From Minisyncoccota bacterium (lineage in GTDB: Bacteria; Patescibacteriota; Minisyncoccia; Phycocordibacterales; Phycocordibacteraceae): DNA of 6,218 nucleotides. How positions within the stretch are numbered: position 1 is the first letter of the stretch; the number at the start of each line of letters is the position of its first letter. The stretch is taken from contig JALHML010000037.1 in assembly GCA_022844065.1 (NCBI GenBank), forward strand, positions 1 through 6,218, written 5' to 3'. Under the pieces are notes generated by a model. That model saw only the letters and a program-made list of their open reading frames with translations, did no database searches and was not told the DNA's origin. Below are positions 1 to 4,180 of this stretch, piece after piece. The position numbers and the translations under genes were made by a program.

Positions 1-485
1 CGATGTCCCGCGATATCCAGGCACTCATCGGTGCGTTCCTGAAGGACCCCGTTCATGTGTCGGTTAAGACCCGCGAGACCTCGCACACGATAGATCAGGA
101 CGTGGTGAAGGTTCATCATTCGCAGAAGTTCGATAAACTTGTTGAGCTTCTTAAGGAGGAAAGTTTCGACAAAGTGCTCGTCTTCGGACGTACCAAGCAT
201 GGTGTTGAGCGTCTTGCGAAGGATCTTCGCTCTATGGGTGTCCGTGCTGATTCAATTCACGGAAACAAGACGCACTCCGCACGCCAGAAAGCACTCATCG
301 CGTTCAAGCGCGGCGATGCACGAGTGCTTACCGCAACTGACGTTGCAGCACGTGGTCTTGATATCTCAGGGGTCTCACACGTGATCAACTATGATCTTCC
401 GTCTACCTACGAGGACTACACCCATCGTATTGGCCGTACTGGTCGCGCAGGGAAGACAGGCATGGCCCTCACCTTCATCCCGTAA
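1..485 (+). CDS. DEAD-box RNA helicase, C-terminal part (5'-truncated by window edge)
   Basis: ATP-dependent RNA helicase of superfamily 2, expected to unwind RNA duplexes in ribosome assembly or mRNA turnover in the cytoplasm. Only the RecA-like domain 2 is in the window. The first visible ATG (base 3) is probably not the start: bases 1-2 (cg) fit the end of a Thr codon, and the M-S-R-x-I-Q-x-L sequence is what normally follows the SAT of motif III. Counting from that Met, motif IV is VLVFGRT (58-64), motif V is [10 protein letters not shown] (112-121) and motif VI is [10 protein letters not shown] (141-150). The protein stops ten residues after motif VI, so it lacks the basic C-terminal tail of many RhlE/CsdA-type helicases. 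The TAA at 483 is followed 12 nt later by a strong terminator. The family is secure; the subfamily (RhlE-like) is a guess. Confidence 0.95.
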   Translation, partial: MSRDIQALIGAFLKDPVHVSVKTRETSHTIDQDVVKVHHSQKFDKLVELLKEESFDKVLVFGRTKHGVERLAKDLRSMGVRADSIHGNKTHSARQKALIAFKRGDARVLTATDVAARGLDISGVSHVINYDLPSTYEDYTHRIGRTGRAGKTGMALTFIP

Positions 486-497
486 GGGAAATACAGG

Positions 498-535
498 GCA
501 AATCCCCCAGGATCTTCGGGTCCTGGGGGATTTGC
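498..535 (+). terminator. Intrinsic terminator of the helicase gene, UUCG-capped
   Basis: A perfect inverted repeat: 498-512 pairs with 521-535, and the 8-nt centre closes further as U·G and C-G pairs around a UUCG tetraloop (515-518), giving about 17 bp. There is no clean poly-U tail. The AAAT/ATTT base of the stem and the following TGCTAT take its place. It lies 12 nt after the helicase stop codon. The 3' arm ends in TTTGC, which runs straight into a TATACT box. Confidence 0.9.
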
Positions 536-541
536 TATACT
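533..541 (+). promoter_or_regulatory. Extended -10 promoter for the DsbA-like gene
   Basis: TGC-TATACT, an extended -10 element (TG at 533-534, hexamer 536-541), starts on the last bases of the terminator stem. No -35 box is recognisable 16-18 bp upstream, because that DNA is the hairpin itself. Transcription from here would give a leader of about 28 nt before ATG 577. A second AT-rich candidate, TATATA at 564-569, lies 7 nt before the ATG and would give a leaderless mRNA. Sequence alone does not decide between them. Confidence 0.55.
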
Positions 542-576
542 GGGGGCATAGCATTTAAGGGCATATATATATTCGT

Positions 577-1263
577 ATGGATACCAAAGCACAAGAAGCA
601 GGTAGCTTCTTTGAGAAGTATGGCACCGCACTTGCGGTCCTCGTGGGCGCGCTTATTATCGGTGGCGCGTTTGCGTTTGGGCAGGGAGGAGATCGTGCAG
701 ATAAGGCCCCAGAGCCTGTCGCAGTTGATATCAAGGACGTAAAGCTTGATACCGGTCCGTATGTAGGACCAAAGAATGCACCGGTTGCTATCGCTGTCTG
801 GTTCGATTATCAGTGTAGTTTCTGCAAGCAGTTCGAGACCACAACCTTGAAAGAGGTTATGAGCACATACGGCGACAAGGTACGAATCGTCCACAAGGAC
901 TTCCAGTTCCTTGGTCCAGCATCCAACGATGCCGCTATCTACTCTCGTGCTGTATGGGAGGCGTATCCTGATCGCTGGCACGAGTGGTACGGTGGCATGT
1001 TCGGGAGTGGAGAGGAAAGTACCTTGAATCAGGCTGGAATGGATGCACTCTCAACACGTCTTGGTTTCGATGTTGCGCGCATCAACAAGCTTATTGCTGA
1101 CAAGCGCACCGATTACCAGGCTGCCGTTGATGCAGATCGTGTAGAGGGTCAAATGTTTGGTATCAATGGAACGCCTGGCACCATAATCGGTACCACGCTT
1201 ATCTCGGGCGCACAGCCGTTCGCAAATGTGAAGTCACTAATTGACGCTGAGCTCGCGAAGTAA
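577..1263 (+). CDS. DsbA-like thiol:disulfide oxidoreductase, membrane-anchored
   Basis: Thioredoxin-fold protein of the DsbA/BdbD (DSBA-like, Thioredoxin_4) type, 228 aa, likely to introduce or shuffle disulfides in proteins on the outer face of the membrane. Residues 1-16 are hydrophilic. Residues 17-35 form one transmembrane helix or uncleaved signal anchor, followed by a polar linker. The redox domain starts near residue 53, with active site C80-S-F-C83 inside the typical WFDYQCSFCKQFE context. The cis-proline loop is G198-T-P200. An alpha-helical insert lies between them, as in DsbA relatives. Start ATG 577 has only a distant AAGGG (557-561) upstream. The natural partner is the VKOR-like protein at 3691-4122, which would re-oxidise it. 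The CSFC dipeptide differs from the CPHC of E. coli DsbA, so redox potential and direction (oxidase or isomerase) are not certain. Confidence 0.9.
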   Translation: MDTKAQEAGSFFEKYGTALAVLVGALIIGGAFAFGQGGDRADKAPEPVAVDIKDVKLDTGPYVGPKNAPVAIAVWFDYQCSFCKQFETTTLKEVMSTYGDKVRIVHKDFQFLGPASNDAAIYSRAVWEAYPDRWHEWYGGMFGSGEESTLNQAGMDALSTRLGFDVARINKLIADKRTDYQAAVDADRVEGQMFGINGTPGTIIGTTLISGAQPFANVKSLIDAELAK

Positions 1264-1277
1264 CGTTCGCAAAGAAG

Positions 1278-1313
1278 ATAGCAAAGGCCGCCCCTTTGGG
1301 CGGCCTTTGCTAT
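1278..1313 (+). terminator. Intrinsic terminator of the DsbA-like gene, overlapping the next promoter
   Basis: Perfect 16-bp inverted repeat: 1278-1293 pairs with 1298-1313, with a CTTT loop (1294-1297). The GC core is GGCCGCCC/GGGCGGCC. The outer arms, ATAGCAAA and TTTGCTAT, act as A-tract and U-tract. It begins 15 nt after the stop codon at 1263. Because both arms are symmetrical, it could also terminate antisense transcription. Confidence 0.9.
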
Positions 1314-1316
1314 TAT
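1308..1316 (+). promoter_or_regulatory. Extended -10 promoter for the 169-aa gene, inside the terminator arm
   Basis: TGC-TATTAT: the TG is at 1308-1309 and the hexamer at 1311-1316, so the first half of the hexamer is also the terminator's 3' arm. Six bases separate the hexamer from ATG 1323, so the transcript would begin at or beside the A of the ATG (leaderless). There is no -35 box, and the expected position is hairpin DNA. Confidence 0.7.
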
Positions 1317-1322
1317 GGTTGT

Positions 1323-1832
1323 ATGACACCAAAAAAAGTTTCGGTGAACGATCTCATGCAGACGAACTATCAGTATCTACGCACTGAGCCAATGGGAAAA
1401 AACTTTGATCCTGCGTTTACCCCAGACCTCACCCCGAAAGAAATGCTCGCACTTGGATCGTTCGGTGGAAAGTACATGACTGACTGCAAAGAAGAATTTC
1501 CGAAGAGCTGGTACCAAGGCGTGAAGCTTTGCCATGAGCGGCACGATCCAGCGCTCAATTATTTTGGCGTGAATGCCTCGCAACCACTGTCCGTTTGGAG
1601 AGCAAAAGGCTGGATCTATCACGAGGACCCACGTGGCTGGTTCCAGTGGTACTGCCGGTACTATTCAGGGCGAAGGATTCCGGACGAGGATCAGCGACAA
1701 ATTAAGCGCTGGAGGCAGATGGTGCGACACGTAGCGCAAATAAAATATGCATGTCGGAAAGGGGATGCTACCTGCCACACGAAGCAGCGACAGGCGGTGC
1801 TGCATTGGGCGTATGATAGTAGAAAGTTATGA
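1323..1832 (+). CDS. Conserved protein of unknown function, aromatic-rich, 169 aa
   Basis: I cannot name a function. The sequence resembles a conserved uncharacterised family that I recall from other bacteria and some eukaryotes; that recollection needs a search. It is soluble, with no signal peptide or membrane segment, and rich in Trp/Tyr and basic residues. Notable blocks are LGSFGGKYMTDC (44-55), FGVNASQPLSVWRAKGWIY (81-99), DPRGWFQWYCRYY (102-114), RQIKRWRQM (125-133) and the C-terminal HWAYDSR (161-167). Five cysteines (55, 70, 111, 144, 151) are spread out and form no obvious zinc knuckle. An in-frame TTG at 1296 would add nine residues, but it lies inside the terminator/promoter hairpin, so ATG 1323, six bases after TATTAT, is preferred. 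The stop overlaps the next start as ATGA, so the downstream metallopeptidase is cotranscribed and probably translationally coupled. Confidence 0.88.
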   Translation: MTPKKVSVNDLMQTNYQYLRTEPMGKNFDPAFTPDLTPKEMLALGSFGGKYMTDCKEEFPKSWYQGVKLCHERHDPALNYFGVNASQPLSVWRAKGWIYHEDPRGWFQWYCRYYSGRRIPDEDQRQIKRWRQMVRHVAQIKYACRKGDATCHTKQRQAVLHWAYDSRKL

Positions 1833-2239
1833 GCGAACAGGAATTTGAACAAATTGCGAGTGCGGAATGGGAACGCGTACCGGACAGATTCAAGCAGAAG
1901 ATAACCAACCTAGCGCTTCTTATTGAGGACGATGTTGATGAGAGAGTACGAAAAGAGGAAGGTCTCAAAGAAGGGGAATCTTTGCTCGGTCTCTATCACG
2001 GTATTCCCCTTACCGAGCGCGGGAGCGAGTATGGCGTAGGAGGAACGATGCCTGACACCATAACCCTGTACCGGCTTCCGATTCTTGAGGAGGCGAGCGA
2101 AATGGATCGTGCGTTCCGGGATGCGGTACGTATTGTTGTGCGTGAGACGCTTTGGCATGAGGTGGGGCACTACTTTGGGCTAGCGGAGCACGGAGTGAAT
2201 GAGCGGGAAGAGGAGGGGACGAATAGGTTTGATATCTAG
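1829..2239 (+). CDS. Small zincin-like metallopeptidase (DUF1025/PF06262-like)
   Basis: Predicted cytoplasmic zinc metallopeptidase of the short MMP-like 'metallopeptidase family protein' group, 136 aa, near that family's usual size. The zinc motif is at the C-terminal side: H110-E111-V-G-H114-Y-F-G117-L-A-E120-H121. H110 and H114 would bind zinc and E111 would be the general base. The third ligand could be E120 or H121. Upstream, a GLYHGIPL segment (54-61) and the P-D-T-I-T-L-Y-R stretch (75-82) are typical of this family, in which the TLYR segment forms an edge strand next to the active site. No signal peptide is present. The start overlaps the preceding stop by 4 nt, with no convincing Shine-Dalgarno, so translation is probably coupled. 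Substrate unknown. The pairing with the 169-aa protein is the only functional hint. Confidence 0.85.
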   Translation: MSEQEFEQIASAEWERVPDRFKQKITNLALLIEDDVDERVRKEEGLKEGESLLGLYHGIPLTERGSEYGVGGTMPDTITLYRLPILEEASEMDRAFRDAVRIVVRETLWHEVGHYFGLAEHGVNEREEEGTNRFDI

Positions 2240-2247
2240 TCTGCGGA

Positions 2248-2253
2248 TATACT
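2248..2253 (+). promoter_or_regulatory. -10 box of the DUF1905 gene (leaderless)
   Basis: TATACT six bases before ATG 2260, the same spacing as at 1311-1323. It sits in the 20-bp gap after the metallopeptidase stop. No good -35 box is visible, so read-through from the upstream unit may also contribute, since no terminator separates the genes. Confidence 0.55.
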
Positions 2254-2259
2254 CTCTAA

Positions 2260-2547
2260 ATGAAAAGGATTGTTATTACAGGAGTGCTCTACAAGTGGCA
2301 AGGAGCAGCGGCATGGTACTTCTTAAGTACAACAAAAGAACAGGGAGAAGAGCTACGATCTGAGACAAAAAAGCGTGTAGGATGGGGCTCTAAGCGAGTA
2401 AAAGTAACTATTGGAGAAACTGTTTTCAACACCAGTCTTTTTCCTACAAAGGATGGACCTTATCTTCTTCCTGTTAAGGCAACTGTACGCAAGCAAGAGA
2501 ATTTGCACGAAGGAAGCAGTGTTACCGCTGAGTGTATTTTGATGTAA
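2260..2547 (+). CDS. DUF1905 domain protein, 95 aa
   Basis: Single-domain member of the DUF1905 family (small beta-barrel-like proteins, often annotated only as DUF1905 or fused to a YdeI/OmdA-type domain). The recognisable order is: W13-Q-G-x-x-A-W-Y-F near the N-terminus (the family has W.G..AW.F), a G41-W-G-S-K-R-V-K-V-T-I-G block (41-52), and the signature NTSLFP...GPYLLPVKATVRK (57-78), followed by a G-x-x-V-T strand. The family's biochemical function is not established. The length covers the whole domain, with no partner domain. The start is ATG 2260, just after a TATACT box. It faces the minus-strand gene at 2625, and the hairpin at 2590-2613 lies between the convergent ends. Confidence 0.88.
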   Translation: MKRIVITGVLYKWQGAAAWYFLSTTKEQGEELRSETKKRVGWGSKRVKVTIGETVFNTSLFPTKDGPYLLPVKATVRKQENLHEGSSVTAECILM

Positions 2548-2589
2548 GAAGAATTTCAGCTATATCCTGAGCTATCTATGAAAATACAA

Positions 2590-2613
2590 AACCGAACCCC
2601 AGGGAGTTCGGTT
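2590..2613 (-). terminator. Intrinsic terminator of the 75-aa membrane protein gene
   Basis: Eight-bp stem (2590-2597 with 2606-2613) and 8-nt loop. Read on the minus strand, the second arm runs into TTTTGTATTTT, a good U-tract, and the hairpin starts 11 nt after that gene's stop codon. On the plus strand the tail is GTTCGTGC, so it would work poorly for the DUF1905 gene unless bidirectional. Confidence 0.8.
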
Positions 2614-2624
2614 CGTGCATACCA

Positions 2625-2852
2625 CTAGCGTGGTTCAGGGCGTGTCTCCGGGACACGAGGAAGGGCAAACGGCTCATTGTTGAATCGTACATGCCCGGCA
2701 CTCGCAGCAAGGTCGGTAGCGACACGTGCGGAGACTTGTGCACCCTGAAGGAATGCAATAGCGGTATGTTCTATCTCGGTAAGGACGTTGGGAAGCAGTA
2801 TCTTGAGGACGACAATAGCAATCCCGAGTCCAATGGCTTTGGTGAATGCCAT
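2625..2852 (-). CDS. Small membrane protein of unknown function, 75 aa
   Basis: Unrecognised function. Residues 5-20 (KAIGLGIAIVVLKILL) form one hydrophobic helix, then an amphipathic stretch with TEIEHTAIAFLQGAQVSA (25-42), an Ala-rich segment (DLAASAGHV, 47-55) and a short proline/arginine-rich tail. The layout suggests an N-terminal membrane anchor with a small helical domain, perhaps extracytoplasmic. ATG 2852 is preferred; an in-frame TTG at 2858 would add two residues. Support for its being real comes from coherent hydrophobic patterning and the well-formed minus-strand terminator 11 nt beyond the stop. The promoter is unclear: TATCTT (2877-2882, minus) would leave a 24-nt leader, and no Shine-Dalgarno is present. 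Similar small single-TM proteins are common in Parcubacteria-type genomes, but I cannot assign a named family. Confidence 0.7.
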   Translation of the reverse strand: MAFTKAIGLGIAIVVLKILLPNVLTEIEHTAIAFLQGAQVSARVATDLAASAGHVRFNNEPFALPRVPETRPEPR

Positions 2853-2980
2853 ACGCAAGGCGTAAGTGGATAAGGGAAGATAGAGGCGCTCTGGGGCGTC
2901 TCATACTGTCGTCTTTCAAAGTTCTGGTTCCCTCTACCTCCTAGAACACAAAGAATCCAGAAAAGGTTTCATTACACAAA

Positions 2981-3003
2981 AGGATCTGCCCTAGGCAGAT
3001 CCT
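2981..3003 (-). terminator. Intrinsic terminator of the msrB/47-aa peptide unit
   Basis: Perfect 10-bp stem, 2981-2990 with 2994-3003, and a 3-nt loop. On the minus strand the stem is followed by TTTTGTGT. It begins 18 nt after the stop codon of the 47-aa reading frame, which supports that frame as a real minus-strand gene. Confidence 0.85.
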
Positions 3004-3021
3004 CAACTGTATTTTCGAAGA

Positions 3022-3165
3022 TTAGGCGTGTACGTCCTCTTCACGCGCCTGATCCCTGCGCTGCTCCTCAGCCTGGCGCTCCAGCATATCTGCTGTTTCC
3101 TGATGTGCATCAGCACGTTCGCGTTCGCGCTCCGCGTCTGCTTCGTTTCGGTTTGGATCAGTCAT
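3022..3165 (-). CDS. 47-aa highly charged, Glu/Arg/Ala-rich peptide
   Basis: Minus-strand frame of 47 codons plus TAA. About half the residues are charged (6 Asp, 10 Glu, 8 Arg, no Lys), with eight Ala and four Gln, no aromatic residues, and only Met27, Leu28 and Val45 as clear hydrophobics. The AERERERADAHQ segment (11-22) and EEQRRDQAREED (33-44) suggest a single exposed helix or disordered chain rather than a globular fold. Evidence that it is expressed: it fills the space between msrB and a strong minus-strand terminator that starts 18 nt past its stop, and it is on the same strand as msrB with a 54-nt gap. No good Shine-Dalgarno is seen. A TAACCT (3175-3180) is the best weak -10, nine bases before the ATG. 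Function unknown. Confidence 0.68.
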   Translation of the reverse strand: MTDPNRNEADAERERERADAHQETADMLERQAEEQRRDQAREEDVHA

Positions 3166-3176
3166 AAAGTATGTAG

Positions 3177-3195
3177 GTTACGCTAATGTCGTAAC
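3177..3195. repeat. Short inverted repeat between msrB and the 47-aa gene
   Basis: GTTACG (3177-3182) and CGTAAC (3190-3195) form a perfect 6-bp palindrome with a 7-nt spacer. There is no U-run on either side, so it is not an obvious terminator. It overlaps the weak TAACCT -10 candidate for the minus-strand small gene, so it could be an operator or leader hairpin, or chance. Confidence 0.35.
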
Positions 3196-3219
3196 TATGC
3201 CTGGCGATACCTGGAGGAT

Positions 3220-3624
3220 TTATGAAGGATTCTTGTCCCGCTTTTCGAAATCAAGCGCAATCGAGTTAATACAATATCGTTTCCCGCCCGAATCAACGGG
3301 CCCGTCATCAAACACGTGGCCAAGATGGCTTCCGCAGTTCTTACAGAATACCTCCATTCTCTTCATGCCAAGACTCTCGTCTATGCGGGTCCCTACGTTC
3401 TCTGCGACTGCGGGGTCGGTAAACGAAGGCCACCCGCTCCCTGAGTCAAATTTCGTATCGGAACTAAAGAGAATTGCGTGGCAGGCTCTGCACCGGTAGG
3501 TGCCATCTGTATGGTTCTCAACATACTTGCCTTTGAACGGGGGCTCGGTCCCACCTTCACGAAGAACGCTGAATTCTTCAGCACTGAGCATATTCTTCCA
3601 CTCTTCCTCGGTGCGCTGCTCCAT
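3220..3624 (-). CDS. msrB: Peptide-methionine (R)-S-oxide reductase MsrB
   Basis: Reduces methionine-R-sulfoxide in proteins back to methionine, using thioredoxin-type reductants; cytoplasmic here, since no signal peptide is visible. Full-length single-domain MsrB of 134 aa. Visible features are: the N-terminal EEEWKNMLSAEEFSVLREGGTEPPF region; the first zinc pair C45-R-A-C48; the substrate-pocket S61-G-S-G-W-P-S-F68; the second zinc pair C94-K-N-C97; H100 and H103 in SHLGHVFDDGP; and catalytic C118 in RYCINS. All four structural zinc cysteines are kept. MsrA is not fused or adjacent. The start ATG (3624-3622) lies six bases after a minus-strand TACTAT box. It is transcribed away from the VKOR gene, with a 66-bp shared intergenic region, and followed by the 47-aa peptide gene. 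Confidence 0.96.
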   Translation of the reverse strand: MEQRTEEEWKNMLSAEEFSVLREGGTEPPFKGKYVENHTDGTYRCRACHAILFSSDTKFDSGSGWPSFTDPAVAENVGTRIDESLGMKRMEVFCKNCGSHLGHVFDDGPVDSGGKRYCINSIALDFEKRDKNPS

Positions 3625-3630
3625 AGAGTA

Positions 3631-3636
3631 ATAGTA
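3631..3636 (-). promoter_or_regulatory. -10 box of msrB (leaderless)
   Basis: TACTAT on the minus strand, six bases before the msrB ATG, the same spacing as the -10 boxes at 1311 and 2248. No clear -35 box at 16-18 bp. It lies in the divergent msrB/VKOR region, about 20 bp from the VKOR -35 box. Confidence 0.55.
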
Positions 3637-3654
3637 CTATCAAAAACATGAAGG

Positions 3655-3683
3655 TTGCTGGTGTATGAAGGGCAGGGTAGGAT
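3655..3683 (+). promoter_or_regulatory. Sigma-70-type promoter of the VKOR gene
   Basis: TTGCTG (-35, 3655-3660), a 17-bp spacer and TAGGAT (-10, 3678-3683). The hexamer ends 7 bases before ATG 3691, so the mRNA is probably leaderless. The TTG in the -35 box is in frame with the VKOR gene and could be mistaken for its start. Confidence 0.6.
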
Positions 3684-3690
3684 TGAAGTC

Positions 3691-4122
3691 ATGAACCGCA
3701 GTCTCCTTATAGTACTTATACTCATTCTTTCGTTTCTTGGTATCGCGGACTCTTGGTATCTCTATCAGAGCGCTATTACTGATACGGCACTTGCGTGCGA
3801 TTTGGGTAGTGGGTTTGATGGTTGCAACATCGTTGCGCAAAGCGCATACTCACGTCTTTTTGATATTCCGCTTGGACTGTATGGTGTTGGGTTCTTTGCA
3901 CTTACGTTTATTATCGCCGCTTCCCTTAGTGTTATGTCCTCTCGCAGGCTCTACCAAGCACTTCTCGGAGTGTCGGCGTTCGGCGTGCTTGCTTCCGCAG
4001 TCTTCATGTTCATACAGTTTGTGCTCATCAAAGCCCTTTGTATCTACTGCATCCTGTCGGCAGGAATTGCAGTACTTTTGTTTGTGCTAAGTCTGGCGCT
4101 CTTTAAGCGTTTTCAACCCTAA
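3691..4122 (+). CDS. VKOR-family disulfide-generating membrane protein
   Basis: Vitamin K epoxide reductase homologue. Bacterial VKORs replace DsbB, re-oxidising DsbA-like proteins and passing electrons to quinone in the membrane. It has 143 aa and about four transmembrane helices (about 5-25, 62-80, 90-112, 117-138). Key residues are present: loop cysteines C36 and C45, Ser51 six residues after C45 (the position of the conserved Ser/Thr of VKOR), and the active pair C117-I-Y-C120 at the start of the last helix. The I-P-L-G-L-Y-G motif (59-65) is the family hallmark. There is no C-terminal thioredoxin domain, so a separate partner is needed. The DsbA-like protein at 577-1263 is the obvious one. 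ATG 3691 is preferred over the in-frame TTG at 3655, which is the -35 box. The quinone or other final acceptor cannot be read from this window. Confidence 0.94.
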   Translation: MNRSLLIVLILILSFLGIADSWYLYQSAITDTALACDLGSGFDGCNIVAQSAYSRLFDIPLGLYGVGFFALTFIIAASLSVMSSRRLYQALLGVSAFGVLASAVFMFIQFVLIKALCIYCILSAGIAVLLFVLSLALFKRFQP

Positions 4123-4144
4123 AGCCTGTTACGGTTTCCTAAAC

Positions 4145-4171
4145 TTGACGGGGAGGGGATTGTGCTATGAT
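4145..4171 (+). promoter_or_regulatory. Promoter with extended -10 for the beta-solenoid membrane protein
   Basis: TTGACG (4145-4150), a 15-bp spacer and TATGAT (4166-4171), preceded by TG at 4163-4164, making an extended -10. The short spacer is compensated by the TG motif. ATG 4181 is nine bases past the hexamer, so the leader is zero to three nucleotides. No terminator is visible between the VKOR stop (4122) and this promoter. Confidence 0.65.
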
Positions 4172-4180
4172 GGCGGCATC

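Noticed and set aside
535..981. Minus-strand open frame of 148 codons
   Set aside because: It is antisense to the DsbA-like gene, with no domain motifs and no promoter or terminator on that strand.
2883..2902. Imperfect 7-bp hairpin GAGGCGC/GCGTCTC
   Set aside because: It contains a G·U pair, has no U-run and no gene ending nearby, so it is not supported as a terminator or operator.
2674..2919. Alternative minus-strand frame with an upstream AGGAGGT-like sequence (about 2936-2944)
   Set aside because: It overlaps the 75-aa membrane protein in another frame, its translation lacks hydrophobic or domain pattern, and the SD-like site is about 17 nt from its TTG start.
2853..3021. Search for a CRISPR array, tRNA or structured RNA in the gene-poor stretch
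   Set aside because: No spaced repeats, cloverleaf or GTTCRANNC-type box was seen. The region holds only a terminator and presumed promoter DNA.
3197..3499. Plus-strand open frame of about 100 codons
   Set aside because: It lies antisense to msrB, whose protein motifs are unmistakable, and its translation has no recognisable pattern.
3655..3690. Possible N-terminal extension of the VKOR protein from TTG 3655
   Set aside because: TTGCTG and TAGGAT at 17-bp spacing make a promoter here, and ATG 3691 begins directly before the first transmembrane helix.
4145..4180. Possible N-terminal extension of the solenoid protein from TTG 4145
   Set aside because: These bases are the -35 and extended -10 elements, and starting at ATG 4181 gives a proper signal peptide at the very N-terminus.
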